From contig NZ_LVYV01000004.1 of the NCBI RefSeq assembly GCF_001618955.1, positions 62,001 through 126,000 on the forward strand: DNA of 64,000 bases, in the 5' to 3' direction. The position numbers and the translations under genes are program-made. The notes below the pieces were generated by a model. That model ran no database searches. It worked only from the letters and a program-made list of their open reading frames with translations, and was not told the origin of the DNA. Origin of the DNA: Tardiphaga robiniae. GTDB lineage: Bacteria; Pseudomonadota; Alphaproteobacteria; Rhizobiales; Xanthobacteraceae. Every line of letters begins with the position of its first letter. Within the stretch, counting starts at the first letter, position 1. Of the stretch, positions 49,516 through 58,086 are shown piece after piece.

Positions 49516-50403
49516 ATGGCGTTGTCGAGCATGACTGGCTTTGCGCGAAGCCACGGCACCAGCGGGCCTTACAGCTTCGAGTGGGAGCTGAAATCCGTCA
49601 ACGCCAAGGGCTTCGACCTGCGCTTCCGGATGCCCCCGGGCTTCGACGAAGTCGAGGCGGTCGCCCGCAAGCGCGCCCCTGAAGTGCTGTCGCGCGGCAC
49701 GGTTTACGCGAACCTCACCGTTAAGCGCAGCAACGCGGCCTCGACCGTGCGGATCAACGAAGAGGTGCTGAATTCGGTGCTGCGTATTGCCGCCGAATTG
49801 GCCAGCAAGATCGATGCTGTCGCGCCGAGCGTCGATGGTCTGATGAATATCAAGGGCGTGATCGAAGTGGTCGAGCCCGAGGCTGACGAGGCCGAGGACA
49901 AGGCGGCGAAGGCTGCCGTAGCTGTAGCATTCGAAGAGGCGCTCACCGCGCTGGTCGCCATGCGCAAGCGTGAGGGCATGACGCTCGGAGAACTCCTATC
50001 CCAGCGTCTGAATGAGATCGAGGCATTGTCGCAGAAGGCCGAGGCCGCACCGGGCCGCAAGCCCGAAGCGATCCGCGCGCGCCTTGCCGAACAGATCGCC
50101 ACACTGCTGGAAGCCTCGGATCGTTTCGATAGTGATCGGCTGAACCAGGAAGCGCTGATGATGGCGACCAAGGCCGACATTCGCGAAGAACTCGACCGCA
50201 TCGCGTCGCATATTTCGCAGTCGCGCGAAATGATCAAGAAGGGCGGTCCGGTGGGGCGGCGGCTGGATTTCCTGTCGCAGGAGTTCAACCGCGAGGTCAA
50301 CACCTGCTGCTCGAAATCCAACGATCTGGAGTTGACCAGCACCGGCCTCGAGATGAAGAACGTGGTCGAGCAATTCCGTGAACAGGTACAGAATCTGGAG
50401 TGA
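49516..50403 (+). CDS. YicC family endoribonuclease-like protein
   Basis: A 295-residue protein of the YicC/YloC family, M-A-L-S-S-M-T-G-F-A-R-S-H-G at the start and the C-terminal C-C-S-K-S-N-D-L-E-L-T-S-T-G-L-E-M-K block (DUF1732). E. coli YicC degrades small RNAs such as RyhB. Overlaps or nearly touches gmk, its usual neighbour: the stop codon TGA (50401-50403) is 2 bases before the gmk start. Confidence 0.92.
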   Translation: MALSSMTGFARSHGTSGPYSFEWELKSVNAKGFDLRFRMPPGFDEVEAVARKRAPEVLSRGTVYANLTVKRSNAASTVRINEEVLNSVLRIAAELASKIDAVAPSVDGLMNIKGVIEVVEPEADEAEDKAAKAAVAVAFEEALTALVAMRKREGMTLGELLSQRLNEIEALSQKAEAAPGRKPEAIRARLAEQIATLLEASDRFDSDRLNQEALMMATKADIREELDRIASHISQSREMIKKGGPVGRRLDFLSQEFNREVNTCCSKSNDLELTSTGLEMKNVVEQFREQVQNLE

Positions 50404-50405
50404 TC

Positions 50406-51065
50406 ATGTCCGGGGGGAGCACAAGTTTTGATGGAGTCGAACGGCGCGGATTGATGTTCGTACTGTCATCGCCATCCGGTGCCGGCAAGACGACGCTGAC
50501 GCGGCTGCTGATCGACCGGATGCCGGACCTGCAATTGTCGGTCTCGGCAACGACGCGCCCGATGCGGCCCGGTGAAGTCGACGGCAAGGACTACATGTTC
50601 GTCGATAAGCCGCGCTTTGAGACAATGGCCAAGAGCAACGAACTGCTCGAATGGGCCATCGTGTTTGATAACCGCTACGGCACGCCGCGTGCGCCGGTGG
50701 AAGCCGCGCTCTCCGCCGGCAACGACGTGTTGTTCGACATCGACTGGCAGGGCACGCAGCAATTGCGCGAGAAGGCGCGGGCCGACGTCGTCAGCGTTTT
50801 CATCCTGCCACCCTCGGCGGCCGATCTCGAAAAGCGCCTGCATACGCGTGCGCAGGATTCCGACGAAGTGATCCGCGGGCGCATGAGCCGCGCCAGCCAT
50901 GAGATGAGTCACTGGGCGGAATACGACTACATTGTCATCAACCACAATGTAGAGGAGGCCTATAGTGAGGTGCAGTCGATCCTCAAGGCCGAACGTCTGA
51001 AGCGCGAACGTCGCACCGGACTGACGTCATTCGTGCGCGGATTGCAGCAAGAGCTCGAAGGCTAA
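50406..51065 (+). CDS. gmk: Guanylate kinase
   Basis: GMP + ATP to GDP + ADP. A 219-residue enzyme with P-loop S-S-P-S-G-A-G-K-T-T (about 22-31), S-A-T-T-R-P-M-R-P-G-E-V-D-G-K-D-Y for GMP binding, and the lid segment with D-I-D-W-Q-G-T-Q-Q. The ATG at 50406 is preferred; a GTG at 50400 overlaps the yicC stop and is the alternative. Confidence 0.96.
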   Translation: MSGGSTSFDGVERRGLMFVLSSPSGAGKTTLTRLLIDRMPDLQLSVSATTRPMRPGEVDGKDYMFVDKPRFETMAKSNELLEWAIVFDNRYGTPRAPVEAALSAGNDVLFDIDWQGTQQLREKARADVVSVFILPPSAADLEKRLHTRAQDSDEVIRGRMSRASHEMSHWAEYDYIVINHNVEEAYSEVQSILKAERLKRERRTGLTSFVRGLQQELEG

Positions 51066-51069
51066 CGCC

Positions 51070-51693
51070 ATGCAGGTATTGTTCTGGAATGAGCGCACGC
51101 AGCAGCTCGGCGATGGCGCACGGGTATTCGATCCGCTAGCGCTGACATGGCGTGACGATGCGCCGGAGCATGATGGTAAAGCTGTGACGGCTTCCGAGGC
51201 GTTGCTGCGGCTCGCAGCAACGCGCAAGCTGCGCCGTGTGCCTATCGGCATCATCGGGCCGCGAGACGCGACACAAGCGCAATACGATCTCGCCGAACAG
51301 ATGGGCGCGGCATTGGCGCGCCATGGCCTGCAACTGTTGTGCGGCGGCAAGAACGGCGTGATGGAAGCGGCGTGCAAGGGCCATGCACAGGAGGGCGGCA
51401 TGCCCGTCGGCCTGTTGCCCGATGAGGAGTGGCACGCAGCCAATCCCTATGTTGCGATCCCCATCGCAACGGGCATAGGCCCCGCACGGAATGCCATTAT
51501 CGCGCGCGCATGTCTCGTGCTGGTCGCGATTGGCGGAGGTGTCGGGACACTCTCGGAGATGGCGCTGGGACTACAATTCAATCGTCTGGTGCTGGCGATG
51601 GCCGATGCGCCAGAGGTGAATACGGTCGAGCGCGTCGCTGATGTCGACGGCGTCATTGCTCGCATCGCAGCACGCCTTCTCGCAAATGCATAA
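51070..51693 (+). CDS. SLOG-family (LOG-like) protein
   Basis: A 207-residue Rossmann-fold protein with G-I-I-G-P-R-D-A, C-G-G-K-N-G-V-M-E-A-A-C-K-G (the nucleotide-binding segment of the TIGR00725/SLOG group) and G-G-G-V-G-T-L-S-E-M-A in place of the P-G-G-x-G-T-x-x-E motif of cytokinin-activating LOG. It lies 4 bases after gmk. A role in nucleotide or nucleotide-derived signalling is inferred from the fold only. Confidence 0.8.
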   Translation: MQVLFWNERTQQLGDGARVFDPLALTWRDDAPEHDGKAVTASEALLRLAATRKLRRVPIGIIGPRDATQAQYDLAEQMGAALARHGLQLLCGGKNGVMEAACKGHAQEGGMPVGLLPDEEWHAANPYVAIPIATGIGPARNAIIARACLVLVAIGGGVGTLSEMALGLQFNRLVLAMADAPEVNTVERVADVDGVIARIAARLLANA

Positions 51694-51778
51694 CTTTGCC
51701 GCTCTGTCATAAAACTGATATGCCGCCGTTATACTGAGGCGCAGACTTCAGCATCACATTTGACAGGGGACGTGGCTC

Positions 51779-52567
51779 GTGCCGTTCGTCGCGATCGCCT
51801 ATCTGATTTTTCTCGCGGCGCCAGTCCTGTTGTTGTTCGTCGGCTCTTTTGGAGAAGTCTGGAGTGGCACGCTGCTGCCGTCAGGCTTCACCTGGCGCTG
51901 GTATCAGGAAGTCGCCGGCGATCCCAGCTTTCGACGCGCTTTCACCACCAGCCTGAAGATCGTCACGACCACCTGCATTCTCAACATCCTGATCGGACTT
52001 CCGCTGGCTTACGCCATTCATGCCGGCGCCCGCGGCGGCGTGCGGCTCGCGGCGCGGATTGTCACGCTGATGCCGATTGCCGTGCCCGAGCTGGTTCTCG
52101 CTTTCGGCTTCATACTCGTCTTCTCGTCGGATGCATTGCCGTGGCTCGGCAGTTTCTGGCTGCTGGCGGCGGGGCACCTCGTGCTAACGTTGCCCTATAC
52201 GGTGACCGCACTGGTTGCCGATATGGATCAACTCGGGCTCGCCGAATATGAGCACGCGGCCGCAACGCTCGGCGCATCTTTTCCGGCCCGCATGTGGGAC
52301 GTGACGCTGCCGCAACTGCATACGAGCCTGCTGTCCTGCATGCTGACGGTGGCCGCGCTGTCGATCGGCGAATTTCAACTGTCCAATCTGGTCTCAGGTT
52401 TCCTGTCGCGCACCTATCCGGTGGTGCTGCTGCAGGCCTTTTACGGCGCGACGGGCTTTGCCTGCGCCGCCACCGTCGTATTGCTTGGGCTTGCGATGAT
52501 CGCATCGCTGACCAGCGGGCTGACGGCGCGGGTCACCGGCCGGCGTAAAGTGGGGGCAGGCGCGTGA
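51779..52567 (+). CDS. ABC transporter permease (PotC/CysW-like)
   Basis: A 262-residue permease with six transmembrane helices and the EAA loop (E-Y-E-H-A-A-A-T-L-G-A-S) that contacts the ATPase. GTG start at 51779 with AGGGGA 8 bases upstream. It is the first gene of a four-gene importer: permease, ATPase (GTGA overlap), substrate-binding protein, second permease. Subfamily resemblance is to spermidine/putrescine and iron(III) transporters; substrate unknown. Confidence 0.88.
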   Translation: MPFVAIAYLIFLAAPVLLLFVGSFGEVWSGTLLPSGFTWRWYQEVAGDPSFRRAFTTSLKIVTTTCILNILIGLPLAYAIHAGARGGVRLAARIVTLMPIAVPELVLAFGFILVFSSDALPWLGSFWLLAAGHLVLTLPYTVTALVADMDQLGLAEYEHAAATLGASFPARMWDVTLPQLHTSLLSCMLTVAALSIGEFQLSNLVSGFLSRTYPVVLLQAFYGATGFACAATVVLLGLAMIASLTSGLTARVTGRRKVGAGA

Positions 52568-53604
52568 CGCTGCGATACGATCAAGTGAGCTACCGCTATC
52601 CCGGCACGAGCACTGGCGTGTTCGACATTGCTCTGGAGATCGGCCGCGGCGAATTGCTGGCCATCATCGGCGCCTCGGGGTCGGGCAAATCGACGATTCT
52701 GAAATTGCTGGCGGGCTTCCTCAAGCCTGACACCGGGCGCATCCTGATCGATGGCAAGGACGTCGGCGCGTCACTGCCCGAGGCGCGTCGTCTGGGTGTC
52801 GTGTTTCAGAACTATGCGTTGTTCCCGCATATGCGGCTTTGGGAAAACATCGCCTATCCGCTGAAGGTGCGCGGCATCGCCAAACAGGCGCGGCGCGCGC
52901 GTGCTATTGAGATGCTCGGACGGGTCGGCATGGGCAAACGCGCGGAAGACTATCCGGCGGAATTGTCGGGCGGTCAGCAGCAGCGCATCGCGCTGGCCCG
53001 TGCGCTGGTGTTCGAGCCGCAGGGACTGCTGCTCGACGAACCGCTGTCGGCGCTCGATGCGGGGTTGCGACTGGAAATGCGCGACGAAATTCTGCGCGTG
53101 CAGCGTCAGGCCGGCATTGCGACGCTGCTGGTGACGCATGATCAGGAAGAGGCGCTGTCAATTGCCGACAAGGTCGTGATGATGCGCGATGGTCGCATCG
53201 TGCAGATCGGCACGCCGCGCGAATTATACGAGACACCGGCCGATGCCAGTGTCGCGGCCTTTGTCGGTCAATCCAACCTGTGGCCCGGCAGCATTTCCGG
53301 TGACGGCATGGTGACAACGCCGGTTGGCGCGCTGGCCTGCGACACGCAGGGCAAGAGCATCGGCACAAAGGTCACCGTCTTCGTACGCCCCGAGCGGGTC
53401 GAGCCCATCACGGGTCCGGTCGACGCGAGCAATCCCTGCTGCTTCGCGGGCAGCATGTCGGCCGACCGCTATCTTGGTCCCGTCAGGCGGATCGATATGG
53501 CCGTCGCTGGCGGGGCCATCCGTCTCGAAACTCATCTGCGCGGGTCGATCACCGGCGTGACGATCCCGCACGATGCCATCCGCCTTCTTCCCCCGACCTC
53601 ATAA
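52564..53604 (+). CDS. ABC transporter ATP-binding protein (PotA-like)
   Basis: A 346-residue ATPase with Walker A G-A-S-G-S-G-K-S-T (about 38-46), signature L-S-G-G-Q-Q-Q-R-I-A-L-A-R, Walker B L-L-L-D-E-P-L-S-A-L-D, H-loop V-T-H-D-Q-E-E-A, and a C-terminal TOBE-type domain (residues about 265-346). GTG start inside GTGA, overlapping the permease stop by 4 bases. Its long C-terminus places it with the PotA/FbpC group. Confidence 0.93.
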   Translation: MTLRYDQVSYRYPGTSTGVFDIALEIGRGELLAIIGASGSGKSTILKLLAGFLKPDTGRILIDGKDVGASLPEARRLGVVFQNYALFPHMRLWENIAYPLKVRGIAKQARRARAIEMLGRVGMGKRAEDYPAELSGGQQQRIALARALVFEPQGLLLDEPLSALDAGLRLEMRDEILRVQRQAGIATLLVTHDQEEALSIADKVVMMRDGRIVQIGTPRELYETPADASVAAFVGQSNLWPGSISGDGMVTTPVGALACDTQGKSIGTKVTVFVRPERVEPITGPVDASNPCCFAGSMSADRYLGPVRRIDMAVAGGAIRLETHLRGSITGVTIPHDAIRLLPPTS

Positions 53605-53615
53605 AGGAGATCGAC

Positions 53616-54695
53616 ATGAACCGACGCAAGTTTCTGAGCGGCGTTGCCGCAGCCTCCCTCGCCATTGCCATTAGCCCGGCCGCATGGGCCTTCGAAGGTG
53701 CCGAGCTCTATGTCGGCGAGAAGACGCTGTACGAAGCCGCGCGCAAGGAGGGCCTCGTCGTGTCGTTCGATACCGGACCGACCTGGGCCAACTGGGCCAA
53801 CCAGTTCAAGGCCTTCCAGAAGCGCTATCCCGGCGTCGAAATGGTCTATAACGACCTTGGTTCGGCCGCGACCGTCGTCGCCCTCGACAAGGCGCGCAAT
53901 CGTCCGCAGGCCGATACGGCCTATTACTTTGCAGCGTCCGCTCTGGACGCAGCAAAGGCCGGCGTCGTCGATGGCTTCAAGCCGGTGAATTTCGACAAGC
54001 TCGCCGATCCGCTGCGCGAGGCCGAAGGCCGCTGGTTCACCATCCACACGCTGAGCGTGGCCTTCCTCGTCAACACCAAGCTGGTCAAGACCGTGCCGCA
54101 GAGCTGGGCTGATCTTCTGAAGCCGGAATACAAGAACGCCATTGTGTATCAGGACCCGCGCTCGACGGGGCAGGGCCAGGTGGTGGCCTTCGCCGCGGCC
54201 TTCGGTAACGGCGGCAGCATGGACAATGTCGCGCCGGGCATCGACTATCTGGGCAAGCTGACCAAGGCCGGCAATGTGTTGCGCACGGTCGGCACCACGC
54301 CTTACGCACAGTTCCTGAAGGGCGAGATCCCGATCTGGATCGGCTACGAGAACGATGGTTTGAAAGCCAAGTTCACCGACGGTCTCGGCGATGGCGTCGC
54401 CGTTGTTATTCCGAAGGAAGCATCGGCTGCCGCGCCTTACGCGATCTCGCTGGTGAAGAACGGCCCGAACCCGAACGCCGGCAAGCTCTGGCTCAACTTC
54501 ATCATGAGCGAAGAAGGCCAGAAGATCTTCGCCGAGGGCTATGTGCGTCCGGCCGTGCCCGGTGTCGCCCTGCCGCCAAGCGTTGCCGACAAGATGCCGG
54601 CTGCGCCGCAGGTGCAGGCGATGGATATCGCCAAGGCCACCGCGAAGAAGGCCGAGATCGACGCCGGCTGGGCCAAGGCCGTCCTCGGTCAGTAA
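53616..54695 (+). CDS. ABC transporter substrate-binding protein
   Basis: A 359-residue periplasmic protein of the extracellular solute-binding group (AfuA/PotD-like). The signal N-R-R-K-F-L-S-G followed by a hydrophobic stretch to A-W-A has a twin-arginine motif. The mature part begins at about residue 26 and has typical V-S-F-D-T-G-P-T-W-A-N-W and L-W-L-N-F-I-M-S-E-E-G-Q-K. Excellent ribosome-binding site AAGGAGATCGAC before the ATG. A terminator-like hairpin follows, so it is probably the most highly expressed gene of the operon. Confidence 0.92.
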   Translation: MNRRKFLSGVAAASLAIAISPAAWAFEGAELYVGEKTLYEAARKEGLVVSFDTGPTWANWANQFKAFQKRYPGVEMVYNDLGSAATVVALDKARNRPQADTAYYFAASALDAAKAGVVDGFKPVNFDKLADPLREAEGRWFTIHTLSVAFLVNTKLVKTVPQSWADLLKPEYKNAIVYQDPRSTGQGQVVAFAAAFGNGGSMDNVAPGIDYLGKLTKAGNVLRTVGTTPYAQFLKGEIPIWIGYENDGLKAKFTDGLGDGVAVVIPKEASAAAPYAISLVKNGPNPNAGKLWLNFIMSEEGQKIFAEGYVRPAVPGVALPPSVADKMPAAPQVQAMDIAKATAKKAEIDAGWAKAVLGQ

Positions 54696-54710
54696 GCCGA
54701 ACTCACCAAA

Positions 54711-54738
54711 GCGATCCCCGCGTCAGAGCGGGGATCGC
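54711..54738 (+). terminator. Attenuating hairpin after the binding-protein gene
   Basis: GCGATCCCCGC (54711-54721), loop GTCAGA, GCGGGGATCGC (54728-54738): perfect 11-base arms 16 bases after the stop, followed by GTCTTTG. This is the classic arrangement that favours binding protein over the downstream permease. Confidence 0.75.
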
Positions 54739-54767
54739 GTCTTTGTCATTGCGGAATAAAGATCACG

Positions 54768-55592
54768 ATGAGCGCCCGCGTCCCGACATCCATGCTCGCT
54801 GCATTCGCCGTGCCCGGCAGCGTGGTGCTGGGATTGTTCTTTCTGATCCCGGTTTGTGCGGTGCTGGTCGGCGCCTTTGCGGATGGCGGCAGTGCGTTCG
54901 GTCGTCTCGCGGGCGATCCCGTGTTCTGGAACGGCCTGCGCGGCACGATGGTGCTGGGTACCGTCGCACCGCTGTTCTCGCTCGTTGTCGGCTTCTGCGT
55001 TGCACTTGCGCTGGCGCGTTTCGCGCCAGGCCTCCGTACGGCAGCCTTGATCGCGATCTCGCTACCGCTGACATTCTCCGGGCTGATCGTCGCTTACGGT
55101 TTCATTCTTCTGCTCGGCCGCGCCGGCTTCGTGACGCTGTTGCTCGCCAAACTGGGCTTCGATCCCGCGGTGATCGGCGGTTTCATCTTCTCACCGGTAG
55201 GACTGGGACTGGCCTATTCCTACTATCTGGTGCCGCGCGTCGTGTTGATCGTGCTGCCGGCGATCAGCAATTTCGATCGCAACCAGATGCTGGCCTCGCG
55301 TTCGCTCGGTGCAGGGAGCTTCCGCACGCTGACTGAAGTGATGCTGCCGCAGATATTACCGAGCCTGATCGCAGCCTATTGCCTGACGGCAGCGGTCGCC
55401 GTCGGCGCCTATGGCACCGCGCTGGCGCTCGCCGGCACGCAGGTGAATATCCTGCCGCTGGTGCTCTACAGCAAAATCTCGGAGACGGGGACCGATCTGC
55501 CGGCCGCATCCGCAGCATCGATCGTGCTGGTGGCGATCTGCGCCGTCGTCGTGGCGATCGGCGAAGCGATGCGTCCGCAGCGCAAGTCGTAG
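54768..55592 (+). CDS. ABC transporter permease (PotB/CysU-like)
   Basis: A 274-residue permease with six transmembrane helices and an EAA-type loop near residue 180 (A-S-R-S-L-G-A-G). It is the second permease of the operon, 72 bases after the binding-protein gene and beyond the attenuating hairpin. The ATG at 54768 begins M-S-A-R-V-P-T-S-M-L. Together with the gene at 51779 it forms the heterodimeric channel. Confidence 0.88.
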   Translation: MSARVPTSMLAAFAVPGSVVLGLFFLIPVCAVLVGAFADGGSAFGRLAGDPVFWNGLRGTMVLGTVAPLFSLVVGFCVALALARFAPGLRTAALIAISLPLTFSGLIVAYGFILLLGRAGFVTLLLAKLGFDPAVIGGFIFSPVGLGLAYSYYLVPRVVLIVLPAISNFDRNQMLASRSLGAGSFRTLTEVMLPQILPSLIAAYCLTAAVAVGAYGTALALAGTQVNILPLVLYSKISETGTDLPAASAASIVLVAICAVVVAIGEAMRPQRKS

Positions 55593-55605
55593 TCGCTGCC
55601 GCCGA

Positions 55606-56091
55606 TCATTGCTTGCTGGCCGTCCAGCGACCGGTGCAACCGTTCGACATTTGCATCGAGCCGCCACCACCGCGGCCGGACAGGCGGCCGGTCATGACCG
55701 CGCTCACACTGCCGCTGCTGCCGACCCCTTGCAATACGCCGCTTGGACTGATGTTACCGCCCCCGCCGACGCTCCCACCGGAGATCGTCAATGTGCTGCT
55801 GGCGGTTTTGCCCGCACACACCGACGATTGACCGATGAATGCGATCAGCCAGGTGCCATCGAATCTGGCGGCGCTGCCGCCGCCGTCACCAGAGCTGCGG
55901 CGGGCCGGAGCTGCACGCTGCTCGGATCGCGGCGGGCGGGCTGGCTTGGCGGCAGGCGGCTCGGAGGATGAGCCGGACAGCGACTTGCTGTCATTGCCGA
56001 GGCTGCCGCCGGTCGCGCCCTGACTCCATGCGTCGCTGCCGCCGAGTGTGATGATGAGCAGGCTGGTGAGGATGATCTGCGGGATTGCCAT
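55606..56091 (-). CDS. Secreted Gly/Ser-rich protein, paralogue B
   Basis: A 161-residue exported protein: signal peptide ending S-D-A-W-S-Q, then a conserved G-A-T-G-G-S-L-G-N-D-S-K-S-L-S-G-S-S motif, a basic Pro/Arg linker and a C-terminal domain (F-D-G-T-W through G-R-L-S-G-R and N-G-C-T-G-R-W-T-A-S-K-Q). Two cysteines (in S-S-V-C-A-G and N-G-C-T-G) may form a disulfide. It is a tandem paralogue of the upstream gene, 6 bases from it. Function unknown. Confidence 0.75.
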   Translation of the reverse strand: MAIPQIILTSLLIITLGGSDAWSQGATGGSLGNDSKSLSGSSSEPPAAKPARPPRSEQRAAPARRSSGDGGGSAARFDGTWLIAFIGQSSVCAGKTASSTLTISGGSVGGGGNISPSGVLQGVGSSGSVSAVMTGRLSGRGGGGSMQMSNGCTGRWTASKQ

Positions 56092-56097
56092 GGGCGG

Positions 56098-56595
56098 TTA
56101 CTGCTTGCTCGCGACCCAGCGGCCCGAGCATCCATCGGATCGCTGGAAAACTCCCGAACCGGTACGGCCGGAGAGGCGCCCCTGGCTGGTGACGCGGATG
56201 CCGCTGTAGTTTCCGCTTCCACGCACTGTCCCGTTGGCGCTGACCGGGGCGCTGCCGTCTTTGCCGATCATCCTTCCGTTGGACACGACAAAGCTTTCCG
56301 TGAACGTGTCGGAACAGCCGGAGGTGCCTACGCTCGATATCGACCAGGCGCCGTCGAAATTTCCGCCGCCTCCCGCGCCCTCACCACGGTTGCGTGAGGT
56401 GGTTTGACGGCGCGGCGCGCGGCGCTCGGAGCTTTCGCGTTGGGCAGGCGCGGCCGATCGGGATTCGGGGGAGGAGCCCGATAGCGTCTTGCTGTCGTTG
56501 CCAAGGCTGCCACCGGTTGCGCCCTGTGCCAGAGCTGCGTCTCCCGAAAATGTCAGAACGGCCAAACCAATCAGAAGTCCAGATCGAAAAATCAT
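56098..56595 (-). CDS. Secreted Gly/Ser-rich protein, paralogue A
   Basis: A 165-residue exported protein with signal peptide (M-I-F-R-S-G-L-L-I-G-L-A-V-L to A-L-A-Q), the same G-A-T-G-G-S-L-G-N-D-S-K-T-L-S-G-S-S motif, an Arg/Ser-rich linker and a C-terminal domain with F-D-G-A-W-S-I-S, three cysteines and C-S-G-R-W-V-A-S-K-Q. ATG at 56595 used in place of TTG 6 bases upstream. It follows the caspase-like gene by 30 bases on the same strand and is likely cotranscribed. Confidence 0.75.
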   Translation of the reverse strand: MIFRSGLLIGLAVLTFSGDAALAQGATGGSLGNDSKTLSGSSPESRSAAPAQRESSERRAPRRQTTSRNRGEGAGGGGNFDGAWSISSVGTSGCSDTFTESFVVSNGRMIGKDGSAPVSANGTVRGSGNYSGIRVTSQGRLSGRTGSGVFQRSDGCSGRWVASKQ

Positions 56596-56625
56596 GTTCA
56601 ATAACTTTCAAAAAACAGATCGAAC

Positions 56626-58005
56626 TTACAATTTCGCGTCAGGGCCCACCGTGGCATTGGCGCAAATGGCGCCGACGATCGGACATGATTTTCCTGTCTT
56701 AGTGCATTGATCGATGGCCGCATCGCGCGCTTGCGCAAGCGTGGGCCGCGCGACCAGCGACCAGTTGCCGCCGAGAGCCGCGAAGGCGCCGCAATTCGCT
56801 CCGTAAAACGACAGTTCGAGCGGGCAGCGAGCTGTGCCGCATTGGGCGCGTGCCTTGGTCACGGCTGACTTGCGGGACGGTTGATCCCACGACATGCCCC
56901 ACTTCTTGTTCTTGATGTCGTAGACGATCGAGCCCCATTGTTTCTGGTCGCTCGCGCTGCGCAAACGCTGCAGCAGGCCCTCGGTCGCCTCTCCGGTTGG
57001 TGGCATGCCGCCCTTGACCTGGAAATCGCGGATCGCAACCGCGATTCCATTCTTGCTGTTCAGCGGTTCGGGATCGAAATTCAGCTCATAAAGCCGGTCG
57101 CTGATTTCCGTAAGCTTGATTGGATCGGTGATCGGCAATTTGTCGAAGTCGATCCGCGGCGCATCGGGCAGGCGTGCTTCCTGCACGGGCTTCTGCGGCA
57201 CGACGAGCGGCACGGTGGCGGTTGGTGCCACGAAGTAAAACGTGCCGTCGATTGGCGACGACGATACCCATGGCTGTTGCGAGCCGCCGGTGGCGCGCTT
57301 CACGGCAAGGCCGACCTGATTGAAGGTCTGGAAAATATCGAGCCCGGCCTGACGCACGGTACTCGCCAATGCCTTGGTATAGGGGCTGTTACCATCGCTG
57401 CCGTCCTGCGCCACGCTGCCGGGCTGGGTCGCATAGGAGATCAGGGTGCCTTCCGGTGCGCGCATCTGGGCAAGGCCGCCTTCCGAGGCGCGCAGGCCAC
57501 GCGACCCGAACGGATTGTTCCGGCAGGCATCGAGGATGACCATGTTGAGGCGCGTGCCGGAGCCCTGCATCTGGCGCAGCACCAGATTAATATCGACCAT
57601 CTGGAAATCGACATCCGCCTCGCGGGTCGGATTGGCGTTCACCGGCACGAGGTAATTGGAGCCGCTGACCTGCACGCCGTGGCCTGCGTAATAGAACAGG
57701 GCGACGTCAGCGCCCTGAACCTGCCGGCCGAAATTCTGCACGGCGAGATCAAGTGCGCTTTTATCCAGGTCCAATTGCGCAGTGCCGCCGATCAGCGTGA
57801 AGCCGAGACCGCTCAGCGTCTCCGCCATCAGCTTCGCGTCGTTCTTCGGATTATCGAGGCGGGTGATGTTCTGGTAGCCTGAATTGCCGACCACAAGCGC
57901 GATGCGCTTCTCGGCCAATGCAGCGCTGACCGAGAGCAGCAAAGTCAGGGCCATCAGCGCGGCAATTCGCGCAAGTGATCTGACCGGTTGGACGAAATGG
58001 TCCAT
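56626..58005 (-). CDS. Secreted caspase-family (orthocaspase-type) protein with DUF4189
   Basis: A 459-residue exported protein. Signal peptide about residues 1-32 (A-A-L-A-E). Caspase p20-like domain residues 33-270: K-R-I-A-L-V-V-G-N-S-G-Y, catalytic His109 in Y-Y-A-G-H-G-V-Q and catalytic Cys161 in I-L-D-A-C-R-N-N-P-F. A middle region (280-370) has a peptidoglycan-binding-like D-F-Q-V-K-G-G segment. The C-terminal DUF4189 domain (about 375-455) has C-G-A-F-A-A-L-G-G-N-W-S. ATG at 58005 chosen for the signal peptide. First gene of a series with the two secreted paralogues; substrate unknown. Confidence 0.87.
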   Translation of the reverse strand: MDHFVQPVRSLARIAALMALTLLLSVSAALAEKRIALVVGNSGYQNITRLDNPKNDAKLMAETLSGLGFTLIGGTAQLDLDKSALDLAVQNFGRQVQGADVALFYYAGHGVQVSGSNYLVPVNANPTREADVDFQMVDINLVLRQMQGSGTRLNMVILDACRNNPFGSRGLRASEGGLAQMRAPEGTLISYATQPGSVAQDGSDGNSPYTKALASTVRQAGLDIFQTFNQVGLAVKRATGGSQQPWVSSSPIDGTFYFVAPTATVPLVVPQKPVQEARLPDAPRIDFDKLPITDPIKLTEISDRLYELNFDPEPLNSKNGIAVAIRDFQVKGGMPPTGEATEGLLQRLRSASDQKQWGSIVYDIKNKKWGMSWDQPSRKSAVTKARAQCGTARCPLELSFYGANCGAFAALGGNWSLVARPTLAQARDAAIDQCTKTGKSCPIVGAICANATVGPDAKL

Positions 58006-58086
58006 GTGTCCCATCCTGCAATGGGACACATCCTAGCCCGGATCGCATGAAGCGCAATCCGAGCCAGAGCCTTGGCTCAGTCTAAT

